A DNA stretch of 32,839 nucleotides, from assembly GCF_006861775.1 (NCBI RefSeq), contig NZ_VDGG01000043.1, positions 1 through 32,839 on the forward strand, in the 5' to 3' direction. The notes beneath the pieces are model-generated. The model ran no database searches. It was not told the origin of the DNA and saw nothing but the letters and a program-made list of their open reading frames with translations. Each line of letters begins with the position of its first letter. The first letter of the stretch is position 1. The position numbers and the translations under genes were made by a program. Source of the stretch: Psychrobacillus soli (lineage in GTDB: Bacteria; Bacillota; Bacilli; Bacillales_A; Planococcaceae). Below are positions 1-8,820 of this stretch, piece by piece.

Positions 1-140
1 AGTAGACGCAAAATTAGCAAGCAATTCCCATGGATTTTCGCTGCTGGGAGGCGACTCCAGTGGAGGCCAACAGGATGTTGGTCACGAAGGCGTTGCCACA
101 CGATGTGGCGTTTTTAGCCTTTGTTCCCCTGTGTGAGCAA

Positions 141-277
141 AATGAGACTTCTCAGGCGGACGCGTGCAGGCGCGGCGGTGAAGGCTCATCGCTCACCCCA
201 CGGAAAGCGTCCGCCCAGCAGCGGAAATCCCAGCGGACACTCATTTTCAACCCACTACCACGCAGTATCCCTATACA
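141..277 (+). repeat. Dispersed structured repeat, copy 1
   Basis: This segment matches, in opposite orientation, the last ~130 nt of the window. Shared blocks are the start AATGAGACTTCTCAGGCG, the core GGCGGTGAAGGCTCATCGCT and the end ACCACGCAGTATCCCTATA. In this copy GGCGGACGC (155-163) pairs with GCGTCCGCC (207-215), enclosing a GGTGA (177-181) / TCACC (193-197) stem, so the element can fold as a two-tier hairpin. From memory it resembles intergenic repeats common in Bacillaceae and Planococcaceae genomes; no family name can be assigned here. Confidence 0.75.
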
Positions 278-319
278 TTGTAGTATTTCGATATGTAAGT
301 ATCCAATAAATGGATTAGG

Positions 320-409
320 GCAACCAATCGGTCATTGAAAGCAACCAGTTCTACTCGGAAAGCAACCAAATTAGTACGAGAGCAACCAAATTGGTATTGG
401 AAGCAACCA
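320..409 (+). repeat. Five-copy ~21-nt direct repeat (GCAACCA)
   Basis: The heptamer GCAACCA starts at 320, 341, 362, 382 and 403, giving spacings of 21, 21, 20 and 21 nt. The bases between are only loosely conserved (often AAATT after the core and GAA before the next copy). The period is two helical turns, as in arrays of protein binding sites. It could also be a decayed heptapeptide-coding repeat, but no start codon and no intact frame covers it. Confidence 0.7.
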
Positions 410-723
410 ATTTTCAAAATAACAAGTTTACTTGGGGTGAGACGACGATGAGTATGAGGTATTATTCCAATAAATGATTGTTTGAAACGAAATTTACTCT
501 AGTAAATGCTCCACTTACTTGAAGACAGCATTTTCTAATTAGATTTAGTACTATCCTAAAGTAACTACAAGCAGATAATTATTTAGACCTGTTTTATTCA
601 TAGAAAGCTAAACTTCATCTTGTACCATTTTTCATATGGATGCCTATGACTATAGTATGTTTGATTATTCTGATAATGTGGTAGAATATTCTATACTAGC
701 ACTACATAGGAGAGGTGAATCGT

Positions 724-1368
724 ATGAGTTTAGTGAGATCCACTAGTAACGGTATGCTAGGGAAATGGGCGGAGTTTGAAGAACGAAAACGAATGTTACA
801 ACGTCATAATGCAGGAGATGCTTACCGTAAACAAGCAGAATATTTCCAACCAAAAATACCGACTCTATCACAACTAGAAGAGTTCTTATTAGGGAATAAA
901 GAAAGACAACCTGAAGCATCAACAAGTCAGTCTACCAATATGCTCGATATAAAAGGACCAAGTATTCCGGTACAAACAATCGGTGGACCCACCCTTGAAA
1001 AAACAGTAGAATTATTAGAAAAAGTAAGAAGCACTGCGCTTGCACCGGCTAAGCCAACGCCTGAGGACCTTCGTGTTGCTGCAAGTGCATCCGCTAAAAT
1101 TCAACGAGTAAATGCTCAAATATCTTTAAACATGGAAGCGAATCGCCAAATTGCATTAGAAGTAAAACAACAATTAGAAGAGGAAGCAGCTATTTCTAAT
1201 CGTTCTGTTCCATCGGATTTTCAACCTACTAAAGTATTACAAGAAGACTTAGAGAACATACAAAAACAACGATGGAAAGAACAAGCCATTGCAAAATATT
1301 CGTATCAAGTGCACTTAAAGAGATACGGTTTTGCTGATTTAGAGCCAAGTTTCTTCCGAATAGCTTAG
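724..1368 (+). CDS. Hypothetical protein, 214 aa, SprA-like segment
   Basis: Unknown function. The ATG at 724 is preferred over the in-frame GTG at 715, because AGGAGAGGTG at 709-718 is the ribosome binding site and overlaps that GTG. The N-terminal third is basic and helical. The middle carries a Ser/Thr/Gln-rich linker, then a helical stretch, with ALAPAKPTPEDLRVAASASA near residues 105-125. That stretch reminds me of the APAxPSPxDxxVAA segment of SprA-related putative metalloproteases, but the protease HExxH region is absent. No signal peptide or membrane segment is seen. The deacylase gene follows after 11 nt, with its ribosome binding site overlapping this stop codon, so the two are probably co-transcribed. 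Confidence 0.7.
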   Translation: MSLVRSTSNGMLGKWAEFEERKRMLQRHNAGDAYRKQAEYFQPKIPTLSQLEEFLLGNKERQPEASTSQSTNMLDIKGPSIPVQTIGGPTLEKTVELLEKVRSTALAPAKPTPEDLRVAASASAKIQRVNAQISLNMEANRQIALEVKQQLEEEAAISNRSVPSDFQPTKVLQEDLENIQKQRWKEQAIAKYSYQVHLKRYGFADLEPSFFRIA

Positions 1369-1379
1369 GAGTAAAAAGA

Positions 1380-1874
1380 ATGGCAAAAAAACAAAAAACG
1401 AATGCTGTTCGAATATTGGAGCAGCAAAAAATAGATTTTGAGCTAATTGAATATGAATTGTCTGGTGACAAAGTAGACGGGGTGACTGTAGCAAACAAAA
1501 TTGGCTACCCCGTTTTTGTTGTGTTTAAAACACTCCTTGTCTCAAATGGAGCAGGGAATTATTTTGTATGTATTATCCCAGTTAACAATGAATTGAATTT
1601 AAAAGCGATCGCAAAGGTAGTAGGGGAGAAAAAAGTAGAATTGCTTCCTCTAAAGGATTTACTTCCAACTACTGGATACATACGCGGGGGGTGTTCTCCT
1701 ATCGGGATGAAAAAGTTATTTCCAACAGTAGTAGATGCAAGTGCAGAGAATAAAGATTTTATCATTGTGAGCGGTGGAAAAATAGGGCTTCAGGTGAAGC
1801 TTGCATTAGCAGATTTATTGAAAATAACAAAAGGTAAAGTGGCAGCGATTAGTAAATTGGAAAATGATTCGTAA
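1380..1874 (+). CDS. ybaK: YbaK-type aminoacyl-tRNA deacylase
   Basis: Predicted Cys-tRNA(Pro) deacylase of the YbaK/ProX editing family, which clears cysteine wrongly attached to tRNA-Pro in the cytoplasm. The 164-aa length is usual for free-standing YbaK. Family hallmarks are VFKTLLVS near residues 45-52 and GYIRGGCSPIGMKK near residues 97-110; the conserved Lys of the KTL motif is present. The ribosome binding site is AGGAG at the stop of the upstream gene, with spacing suited to the ATG used. The family assignment is firm; the exact tRNA substrate is inferred from the family. Confidence 0.88.
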   Translation: MAKKQKTNAVRILEQQKIDFELIEYELSGDKVDGVTVANKIGYPVFVVFKTLLVSNGAGNYFVCIIPVNNELNLKAIAKVVGEKKVELLPLKDLLPTTGYIRGGCSPIGMKKLFPTVVDASAENKDFIIVSGGKIGLQVKLALADLLKITKGKVAAISKLENDS

Positions 1875-1913
1875 TAGCATGATTATTCCAATCAGATAGA
1901 GAGAAGGAATGGT

Positions 1914-2564
1914 ATGAGTAAAGAATTAATGTGGCGTTGGACTTTTTTTATGAGTGGTGTTCTTTTAATGTCAATCGGTATTTCAATGACGATAAAAGGG
2001 CAGCGTTTTGGCATTAGTCCATGGGATGTTTTACATGTTGGTCTTTACGATCATCTAGGACTATCGATTGGAACATGGGCCATTTTAACGGGAATTATAA
2101 TAGTTGTAGCAACAATGATTGGCACAAAAAGATGGCCACAATTTGGTACTTGGCTGAATATACTTGTGATTGGGTTGTTAATTGATGTGTTCAACTGGCT
2201 TATACCTGATATTACAGGCTTTGCCGGTCAACTCATTATTTTTCTAGGGGGGGTGCTCGTTATAGCAATCGGCATTGGTGTGTATGTTTCGCCAAATGTA
2301 GGTGCTGGACCCCGTGATTCTCTTATGTTACTTATTATGAAAAAGACTGGATGGAGTATTCGAACAGTTCGGACAGGAATTGAAGTGTTTGTTGCACTTG
2401 TTGGGTGGCTACTTGGTGGACCAATCGGAATTGGTACGGTTGCGCTAGCCCTTTTAACTGGCCCGCTAATTCATTACACATTGCCAATATCTCAAAAGCT
2501 GTTGTACCAAATAAGTGGCTATTCACTTGTCTATACAAAAAAGCGCACGGAAGATCAGGAATGA
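1914..2564 (+). CDS. yczE: YczE/YitT-type membrane protein
   Basis: Integral membrane protein of 216 aa with about five hydrophobic segments. It matches the YczE family (in B. subtilis the family member lies next to sfp and affects lipopeptide output; biochemical role unknown). Visible family features are the N-terminal GQRFGISPWDVLHVGL region near residues 29-45 and a similar NVGAGPRDSLMLL near residues 128-140, which suggests an internal duplication. The start is ATG after GAGAAGGAATGGT. A terminator overlaps the stop codon. The family is fairly sure; no transported substrate can be named. Confidence 0.8.
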   Translation: MSKELMWRWTFFMSGVLLMSIGISMTIKGQRFGISPWDVLHVGLYDHLGLSIGTWAILTGIIIVVATMIGTKRWPQFGTWLNILVIGLLIDVFNWLIPDITGFAGQLIIFLGGVLVIAIGIGVYVSPNVGAGPRDSLMLLIMKKTGWSIRTVRTGIEVFVALVGWLLGGPIGIGTVALALLTGPLIHYTLPISQKLLYQISGYSLVYTKKRTEDQE

Positions 2565-2581
2565 TTTTCGGTGCTTTTTTT
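2537..2581 (+). terminator. Rho-independent terminator
   Basis: AAAAAAGCGCACGGAAGATC pairs imperfectly with GATTTTCGGTGCTTTTTT, giving an A-run / stem / T-run structure that includes the last codons of the yczE-like gene. Confidence 0.75.
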
Positions 2582-2643
2582 CATCTTTTTCTATTCCCCG
2601 GCATATAGTATCCATTGAAGGAAAAGATTGAAAGGGTGATAAT

Positions 2644-3705
2644 TTGGGCGGTACAGTTACACATTATATGGGGAAATCATATACGGGCCAAGGTGTGAAA
2701 AACTTTTATAAAGAACTGATTCATGAAGCGAAAAAAGTATATTTCTTTAAAGGACCGACTTCTTATCGACTAACAGAAGTATTGAAAGAAATAGGATATG
2801 CTGCTATTCGTAGAGGCAAAAAAATGGAATGGTTTTATGATCCATTGCACGAAGAAGTTTTAGAAGCAGTATATGTTACCGACTCGAAAACGCTCTATTT
2901 ACACACAGATGCTGTTGACCCAATTTATTATGGAGCTGGGCATATATGGGTTCCGTATTATGAAACGTATGATGATCGGAAACTCCACGATTTAGCTCCT
3001 TTAATACGTGATAAACAAATTGCGAATGATGTTTGGTTAAAAAAAGGGCTCCAAACTTTATCAAGAGCTAAAGTTATCCATGATGAATGGGAGCAACTTA
3101 TACAACCAGCAATTGATTGGGACGGCATTAATGCATTGCTAGAAAAGATCAAAAAGAAATGTATTGGCAATGTGCAACTTCAAAAGAAGTCAGATGTGAC
3201 ACATCGATTAATGGGGTCTCTTACTCCAACGGGTGCACAAGATACACTGAAATCTATCTCCAAAAACTTAAAGTCTAGATTATATATAAAAGGATTACCT
3301 GGAAGTGGAAAATCTTCCTTTATGAAAAAGTTCGGGGAAGAAGCAAAGCAGCAAGGATTGGACATTCGTTTCATCTGGTGTGGGTTAGATGCAAATAGTG
3401 TGGATGGGATTGTCGTACCAGAATTGCAATTATGCATGGTCGACGCGACGAGTCCTCATATATACGACCCTGAACGTGAAGGTGACGAGATTGTCGATTT
3501 CTTACCACATATCAATCAAGAATTACTAGATGAGAAAAAGATTGTAGAAGTGAGACAACGGTATGCAAACGAAATGGAGCTTGCCCAAGACTATATTTCC
3601 ACATACGCAGGAGAATCCAAAACAATCAGAATGCTCTATGATTCTACAATAGATGAAGAGAAATGGACAACTTTCCAAAAAGAAATGATCGCAACAATCG
3701 AGTGA
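2644..3705 (+). CDS. P-loop ATPase-like protein (PRK06851-type)
   Basis: Cytoplasmic 353-aa protein of unknown function, from a conserved Bacillales/Clostridia family with two tandem P-loop-like halves. The C-terminal half has a clear Walker A motif, KGLPGSGKSS, near residues 218-227, followed by a GLDANSVDGIVVPEL segment typical of the family. The N-terminal half has the matching position KGPTSYRLT near residues 37-45, where the Gly-Lys-Ser/Thr is lost, so only one site is likely to bind nucleotide. The start is TTG after AAAGGGTGAT. A strong terminator follows the stop. Confidence 0.75.
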   Translation: MGGTVTHYMGKSYTGQGVKNFYKELIHEAKKVYFFKGPTSYRLTEVLKEIGYAAIRRGKKMEWFYDPLHEEVLEAVYVTDSKTLYLHTDAVDPIYYGAGHIWVPYYETYDDRKLHDLAPLIRDKQIANDVWLKKGLQTLSRAKVIHDEWEQLIQPAIDWDGINALLEKIKKKCIGNVQLQKKSDVTHRLMGSLTPTGAQDTLKSISKNLKSRLYIKGLPGSGKSSFMKKFGEEAKQQGLDIRFIWCGLDANSVDGIVVPELQLCMVDATSPHIYDPEREGDEIVDFLPHINQELLDEKKIVEVRQRYANEMELAQDYISTYAGESKTIRMLYDSTIDEEKWTTFQKEMIATIE

Positions 3706-3736
3706 GCAGGGGATATCATCCTGCTCATTTTTTTTG
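3703..3736 (+). terminator. Rho-independent terminator
   Basis: TGAGCAGG (3703-3710) pairs perfectly with CCTGCTCA (3720-3727) and is followed by eight T residues. The stem includes the stop codon of the P-loop gene and separates it from kbl. Confidence 0.9.
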
Positions 3737-3798
3737 TCGTATTTTGTGTGGAACATGTTAAACTAGAGAAGACTATTTCGCTTGAAAGGAAGATGACC

Positions 3799-4989
3799 TT
3801 GTCAAACGTATTAAATAACTTCTTAACAGAAAACTTAGATGCACTAAAAAATCAAGGCCTATATAATGAAATTGATCCAGTAGAAGGTCCAAACGGTGCG
3901 AAGATAAATGTTCGAGGCTCTGAGCTCATTAACTTATCTTCTAATAACTATTTAGGACTAGCGACAAATCCTGCCCTAAAACAAATCGCAAAAGATGCGG
4001 TGGACAAGTATGGTGTGGGGGCGGGAGCAGTCCGTACGATTAACGGAACGCTAGACCTTCACGTAAGACTAGAACAAAAACTAGCAGAATTTAAAGGAAC
4101 AGAAGCAGCCATTTCCTATCAATCCGGCTTCAACTGTAACATGGCAGCGATCTCAGCCGTAATGGACAAAAACGATGCGATTTTATCAGACCAATTAAAC
4201 CACGCATCCATTATCGACGGTTGCCGACTTTCTAAAGCAAAAATCATTCCATTTAACCACTCCGACATGGAAGATTTACGTGCAAAAGCAAAACAAGCTA
4301 CAGAATCTGGGCAATACAATAAAGTAATGGTCATCACAGACGGCGTATTCTCGATGGATGGCGACATTGCAAAACTACCAGAAATCGTAGAAATCGCAAA
4401 AGAATTTGACCTAATTACGTATGTGGATGACGCACATGGTTCAGGCGTTACTGGTAAAGGAAAAGGAACAGTAAAACACTTCGGTTTAGAAAAAGAAATC
4501 GATTTCCAAATCGGAACATTATCAAAAGCAATCGGTGTCGTAGGTGGATACGTTGCTGGGAAAAAGAACTTAATCGACTGGTTAAAAGTTCGCTCACGTC
4601 CATTCTTATTCTCAACGGCATTACCACCAGGTGACGTAGCAGCAATCACTGCAGCTGTTCAAATGATCATCGACTCTACAGAACTACATGATAAACTTTG
4701 GGAAAACGGGGACTATTTGAAAGCAGGATTATCAAAACTTGGCTTCGATATAGGTGCATCCGAAACACCAATCACTCCATGTATTATCGGAGACGAAAAA
4801 CTTACACAAACATTCTCCAAACGACTTTTCGAAGAAGGCGTATACGCAAAATCCATCGTCTTCCCAACCGTACCAAAAGGCACAGGCCGCGTCCGCAATA
4901 TGCCAACAGCTGATCATACGAAAGAGATGCTCGATGAAGCGATTGCGATTTATGAGAAAGTTGGTAAAGAGCTTGGGGTAATTAATTAA
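3799..4989 (+). CDS. kbl: Glycine C-acetyltransferase (Kbl)
   Basis: PLP enzyme, 396 aa, that joins 2-amino-3-ketobutyrate and CoA to give glycine and acetyl-CoA, the second step of threonine breakdown. Alpha-oxoamine synthase features are visible: [11 protein letters not shown] near residue 45, the DDAHGSG motif (residues 210-216) and the PLP lysine K243 in GTLSKAIG. I choose the TTG at 3799, eight bases after AAAGGA; the in-frame ATG at 3793 sits too close to that site and a GTG at 3748 has none. Its usual partner, threonine dehydrogenase, is not next door but 14.7 kb downstream (19717), with the microcompartment block in between. Identification is firm. Confidence 0.95.
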   Translation: MSNVLNNFLTENLDALKNQGLYNEIDPVEGPNGAKINVRGSELINLSSNNYLGLATNPALKQIAKDAVDKYGVGAGAVRTINGTLDLHVRLEQKLAEFKGTEAAISYQSGFNCNMAAISAVMDKNDAILSDQLNHASIIDGCRLSKAKIIPFNHSDMEDLRAKAKQATESGQYNKVMVITDGVFSMDGDIAKLPEIVEIAKEFDLITYVDDAHGSGVTGKGKGTVKHFGLEKEIDFQIGTLSKAIGVVGGYVAGKKNLIDWLKVRSRPFLFSTALPPGDVAAITAAVQMIIDSTELHDKLWENGDYLKAGLSKLGFDIGASETPITPCIIGDEKLTQTFSKRLFEEGVYAKSIVFPTVPKGTGRVRNMPTADHTKEMLDEAIAIYEKVGKELGVIN

Positions 4990-5005
4990 ATAGCTATAGA
5001 TAATA

Positions 5006-5048
5006 AAACCCTAATTATTTTGAAGTAACGTCAAAATAATTAGGGTTT
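5006..5048. terminator. Bidirectional terminator hairpin
   Basis: A perfect 18-bp stem: AAACCCTAATTATTTTGA at 5006-5023 pairs with 5031-5048 around a 7-nt loop. It lies between the convergent kbl and metallophosphoesterase genes. The T runs are short (three to four), so efficiency is uncertain. Confidence 0.7.
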
Positions 5049-5147
5049 ATTCAAATTTAAATGTAAAAGTATCGGTGCAAAAAAACGATGCTTTTTAAAT
5101 ATTGAAATACTTGTTCATATTAAAGTGTTTTAACTTTTTGAAGTTAA

Positions 5148-6080
5148 TTAACCAGCTGTTAATGTATATGATACATTTCCATCTACACTAATATCAATCA
5201 AAGCTCCCCTTAACAATCCTTGGTCATAGTCAGTACCTGCATTGATACAAATTGTTTTTCCTAATGTAGTTATTCCACGACTTTCATGGACATGACCGTG
5301 TAATGAAAGTAAGGGTTGATATTTCTCAATTGCTTCACGAACGGCTTTACTGCCTGCTGGTGCAGTGGCTAATGAATCTCCATCAAGGACAGGCTTTAAA
5401 TCATCATCATATAAAGTACCCAAATCAAGATCAGTATCGAAGGGGGGGATGTGAATATTGAAAATGCACTTCTTCATATCCTTTACTTGAGCAGCTAATT
5501 TATTAATTTTCTCGGCAAATTCTTCCTCACTGAACTCACGTGGATACTTAAATACACTTGGTTTACTACCACCAATTGAAAGGATTTCAATTCCATTCAC
5601 ATTTATTATTTTGCCGTCTCCATTTTGCACATAATTTCCAGAGTTAAGTATTTCATCGAGATAATAATCATCAACGCTTCCAGGAATAATGACACAAGGA
5701 ATTCCAACAGCTTTAAATCTTTCATCAGCCAGTTTTATCCATTGCTCAAGAACCTCCATTTGCATTTCTTTAATAATCCGTTCCGCATCTTCCTCATTTA
5801 ATTTATTTAACTCTCCTTCTGATATTATCAAAGGATAAAAACCAGCATTCCGCAAATTCCGTTCTAAGTCAGGAAGATCTTTCGCTTTTTTTACTTTTAC
5901 TGTTGAACCGTAATACGTACAAGTATATACTCCTGATTTCTCAACAATAGGGACAACCATCTTACCTGTAAAATCTCCTCCAAAAATGACTAAATCAGCT
6001 TTGTAAAATGCTCCGGCATTAGTAAACTTTCGGAATGCCGTTTCGCCACCATGTAAATCCCCAGCATAAAATACCTTCAA
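5148..6080 (-). CDS. Calcineurin-type metallophosphoesterase
   Basis: Cytoplasmic phosphoesterase of about 310 aa; substrate unknown. Metal-binding motifs appear in the usual order: GDLHGG near residue 10, GGDFTG near residue 37, NIHIPP near residue 210 and LHGHVHE near residue 255. The usual GN(H/E) motif is replaced by GSVDD near residue 140. I choose a TTG at 6080 because AGGTGAGG fits it better than the GTG three codons upstream (6089), which overlaps the ribosome binding site. It lies 58 nt after the minus-strand permease gene and may share its transcript. A link to the phosphorylated intermediates of the nearby BMC pathway is possible but not shown. Confidence 0.78.
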   Translation of the reverse strand: MKVFYAGDLHGGETAFRKFTNAGAFYKADLVIFGGDFTGKMVVPIVEKSGVYTCTYYGSTVKVKKAKDLPDLERNLRNAGFYPLIISEGELNKLNEEDAERIIKEMQMEVLEQWIKLADERFKAVGIPCVIIPGSVDDYYLDEILNSGNYVQNGDGKIINVNGIEILSIGGSKPSVFKYPREFSEEEFAEKINKLAAQVKDMKKCIFNIHIPPFDTDLDLGTLYDDDLKPVLDGDSLATAPAGSKAVREAIEKYQPLLSLHGHVHESRGITTLGKTICINAGTDYDQGLLRGALIDISVDGNVSYTLTAG

Positions 6081-6147
6081 TTTCCTCACCTCAAGTCAAT
6101 ATTGTTATTCTAACTCTAATTATTTTTTAGGTGAATTCCTTCTTATG

Positions 6148-7749
6148 TTAGTCAGAAGGTATCTCCTGGAATTGGATATCAATATCGATACCTTTTTTCG
6201 CATTCACACGTTTCATAACGAAATAGGTGATAAGTGGGATACACATTAATAAGAGGGATACAACAATCATTGTAAATGGTAAGTCCCCTCTAAAGAATGG
6301 GATAAGTAGGTAGTAACAAATCGATACACTAATTGCGAGAGTTAACCAACCTAATATAGTAACGACATGTATACCTAAGAATTTCGCCTTGACTACCGGC
6401 GGCGAGGAATTAAACAATACTTTCTTCCTGGTTGAAAAAAGAATTCCTGATATACCCAAGAATATCCAAGCTAAGAACCAAGTAAAAATGGTATAAGCGA
6501 TATTTGCTGTCCATGAAGGTACAAATATATCGAGCATTAAGAAAAGCCATGCACCAATGATCACTGTTCTTAGTGCGTAAATAGGTGAATTTGTCTTTTT
6601 ATTGAGTTCGGTAAATTTTCTAGGGATTAATCTGTCAAAAGACCAAGCTACAATGTTACGAGAAGGTCCAAACCCTAAGCCAGCCGCTGAACCGAATGTT
6701 GCTACAGCAAAGCATATGGCGATTAAAAATACAAAAATAGGATTCTTTGTCATAATCCCTATCATAATCGTAATAAAAGGATCATAACTTCCAAATGGAT
6801 AAGCTTCATGGCCAGTATTATAAAGATGATACAGGCTGTTTGACCATATGTTACCAAAGTTGACATAAGTCATCCCATAGAAGATAGCCCAAAGAACCAT
6901 TAATATTACCAGTGATCCAAATAATGCCATTAATTGAGATTTTTGAACGTTGCGAACTTCACCGGCTAGATTAGCCCCAAAGGTTGAACCTAATGTATTA
7001 AGAATGATATAGGTGGATCCTGCCATGACAGTTGCACCAAACAGGAATTTAGTTGGATAACCATCTGCTTGTGCAAATTTAATGACATCATCATATGCTA
7101 CCCCTGTAAGTTCGGTAAAATTAGTAGCAAAAATACCTTGGCCAGATACGAGGTTGGCGATAATAAAGACGACAGCTCCCAAAAGGGTTGCACTCAATGT
7201 AAAATAAGCCAATTTTACCATCCACTTTGTACCTTTGTAATAAATAAAGTAAATAAATAAAAGAAGCGCTGTTCCGATAATGGCATGCATGTAATTTTTG
7301 TCAAAAAGTTCTGCCAAACCAAGCCATTTAGCGTCATTTCCATTAATAAGAGCAATTGAATAGAAGAATTCTACGATTGACCACTTCACAATCCAATTCA
7401 ACAGGATTCCAGTCCAAGAGATTGAAGTAAATGTAATCATAAAACTAGCCATTAAGCCTAGTGCCGGATGCAAAATACGGCTAATATAAATATATTCACC
7501 GCCTGACCGCGGCATTGATACTGAAAATAACCAGTATAATCCAGCAATAACAAACATCTGAGATACAGCTAGAATAGCCCAAACCATATGTGCACCTGGA
7601 TACAAAAATGGTGCCCACATAATATACACGAGTGCAAACATTAAACCAGGATTTGCAGCAGAGTAAATCATTGTATCGATTGGACTAATTTGCCTTGCAA
7701 CTCCGCCTGTTGTTTTCTGTTCAAATAATCCAAGACCACTTTGGGACAT
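6148..7749 (-). CDS. APC-family amino acid/amine permease
   Basis: Inner-membrane transporter of 533 aa with about 12 hydrophobic segments and cytoplasmic ends. It belongs to the amino acid-polyamine-organocation superfamily: the first segment carries the unwound-helix type sequence SAANPGLMFAL, and MPRSGGEYIYISR after the second segment is a superfamily hallmark. The start is ATG at 7749 with GGGAG six bases before it. The gene faces away from the BMC operon and is 306 nt from the SDR gene upstream on the same strand. Substrate unknown; an amino acid such as threonine, or an amine, would fit the neighbourhood. Confidence 0.85.
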   Translation of the reverse strand: MSQSGLGLFEQKTTGGVARQISPIDTMIYSAANPGLMFALVYIMWAPFLYPGAHMVWAILAVSQMFVIAGLYWLFSVSMPRSGGEYIYISRILHPALGLMASFMITFTSISWTGILLNWIVKWSIVEFFYSIALINGNDAKWLGLAELFDKNYMHAIIGTALLLFIYFIYYKGTKWMVKLAYFTLSATLLGAVVFIIANLVSGQGIFATNFTELTGVAYDDVIKFAQADGYPTKFLFGATVMAGSTYIILNTLGSTFGANLAGEVRNVQKSQLMALFGSLVILMVLWAIFYGMTYVNFGNIWSNSLYHLYNTGHEAYPFGSYDPFITIMIGIMTKNPIFVFLIAICFAVATFGSAAGLGFGPSRNIVAWSFDRLIPRKFTELNKKTNSPIYALRTVIIGAWLFLMLDIFVPSWTANIAYTIFTWFLAWIFLGISGILFSTRKKVLFNSSPPVVKAKFLGIHVVTILGWLTLAISVSICYYLLIPFFRGDLPFTMIVVSLLLMCIPLITYFVMKRVNAKKGIDIDIQFQEIPSD

Positions 7750-8055
7750 TTTTTCTCCCTTTCTTTCATAATAGTTTTTACACTACCCGACACTAAATGA
7801 GACTGTTTATGGAAATTTACTTATATAGCCAATAATTACTTGTTGTAATCTTGATTGCAGATTACCTTGAATATCGGAGAAGTCATCCTTTCAAAGTGTT
7901 CAATTACTCAATATATAGGGCTTTTTTGAAAAAAGGATAGAGCTTAGGGGGCTTGATATTTACCTAGATATCTAGCATTCTTTTTAGGTAGGTATGAATA
8001 GGCTCCAAAATAATTTACCTATTTTTAAGTTATGGAGGTCCTGGTGTTCTAATTT
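7750..8055 (-). promoter_or_regulatory. Leader region of minus-strand permease
   Basis: A 306-nt gap without a gene. On the minus strand TTGGCT (7827-7832) and TAAACA (7804-7809), 17 bp apart, are a weak sigma-A promoter candidate. A perfect 12-bp palindrome CTAGATATCTAG lies at 7964-7975, inside a wider TACCTA (7961-7966) / TAGGTA (7986-7991) inverted repeat. GTAATC (7845-7850) and GATTAC (7860-7865) form another small inverted repeat. No clear terminator for the SDR gene and no recognisable riboswitch or T-box is seen. Confidence 0.4.
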
Positions 8056-8820
8056 TTAATTTTCCGGTAATATTTGTCCTCCATCCACAATAATCGTTTG
8101 ACCTGTTATAAATCCAGCTTCTTTTGAGGCCAAGAAAAGCGCAGCGTAAGCGATATCTTCAACAGTTCCTAATTTCTTCATAGGAATCGAAGAAGCCATT
8201 TCTTTTAAATAATCTTCGCCCAATCCTTCCAAACCTTCAGTCATTACATTTCCTGGCATCACAGCATTTACTGTGATGTTATGACTTGCTAATTCTAGTG
8301 CAGCTGACCTCATGAAACCTAACTGCGCTGCTTTACTTGCAGCATAGTGTGTCCATCCTGGATAACCTGTAACAGGACCCGTAATTGACGAGGTAATCAC
8401 TATTCGACCGAATTCCGATTCTTTTAAATATGGTAGGCAAGCTTGGACAGTTAGAAATGTTCCCTTCGAATTCGTATTCATTACATGATCCCAGTCTGCG
8501 CTTGTCATGTCTTCAATTGTTGCTGATGGGAAAATCCCAGCGTTTGCACATAGTATATCAATGCTTCCAAACTTATCAGCTACTTTCTTTGCCATTGCCG
8601 CCATTGATTCACGATCTGATACGTCACCGCAAAATGCATAAGTAGATACATTGTTGTTACTTTCGTTTATTTCCGCGACACAATCTTCTGCAACAGAAAG
8701 GTTCCGCGCTACAACAGCTACATTCGCACCATGATTTGAGAACACTCGAGAAATTCCTTTTCCAATCCCCTTACTTCCACCGGTAACTATGACTGTCTTT
8801 CCTTGTAAAGAATGAAACAT
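8056..8820 (-). CDS. SDR dehydrogenase; candidate aminoacetone reductase
   Basis: Classical short-chain dehydrogenase of 254 aa. It shows the nucleotide-binding TGGSKGIG (residues 13-20), CANAG (91-95), catalytic Ser144/145 in TSSITGP and Y159-xxx-K163 in YAASK. The start at 8820 has AAGGAG at proper spacing; a 30-residue upstream extension in frame has no ribosome binding site and is rejected. It is divergent from the DeoR gene of the BMC operon. In the mycobacterial RMM microcompartment an SDR is a 1-amino-2-propanol dehydrogenase, so interconversion of aminoacetone and 1-amino-2-propanol is a reasonable guess. FabG-like reductases acting on other substrates look the same at this level. Confidence 0.85.
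   Translation of the reverse strand: MFHSLQGKTVIVTGGSKGIGKGISRVFSNHGANVAVVARNLSVAEDCVAEINESNNNVSTYAFCGDVSDRESMAAMAKKVADKFGSIDILCANAGIFPSATIEDMTSADWDHVMNTNSKGTFLTVQACLPYLKESEFGRIVITSSITGPVTGYPGWTHYAASKAAQLGFMRSAALELASHNITVNAVMPGNVMTEGLEGLGEDYLKEMASSIPMKKLGTVEDIAYAALFLASKEAGFITGQTIIVDGGQILPEN

Larger units (their letters stand above)
1..723. other. Gene-free 5' region with repeats
   Basis: I see no convincing gene in this stretch. Positions 1-140 hold GC-richer, structured sequence including a perfect 6-bp hairpin at 95-109 followed by a short T run. Positions 141-277 are one copy of a dispersed repeat. Positions 320-409 hold a 21-nt direct repeat array. The remaining 430-723 is AT-rich with a small 7-bp inverted repeat at 492-507 and the leader of the first gene. 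Open frames over 30-338 lie in the repeat, show no protein-like composition and are not called as genes. Confidence 0.6.

Noticed and set aside
30-338. Open reading frames over the 5' region
   Set aside because: They run through a structured repeat that recurs inverted at the other end of the window, have no ribosome binding site, and encode low-quality sequence without recognisable features.
320-409. CRISPR array
   Set aside because: The repeats are only about 7 conserved bases with 13-14 nt between them, far shorter than CRISPR repeats and spacers, and no cas gene is present.
7750-8055. Riboswitch or T-box before the minus-strand permease
   Set aside because: The gap holds several small palindromes but no recognisable conserved riboswitch core, T-box sequence or terminator hairpin before the start codon.
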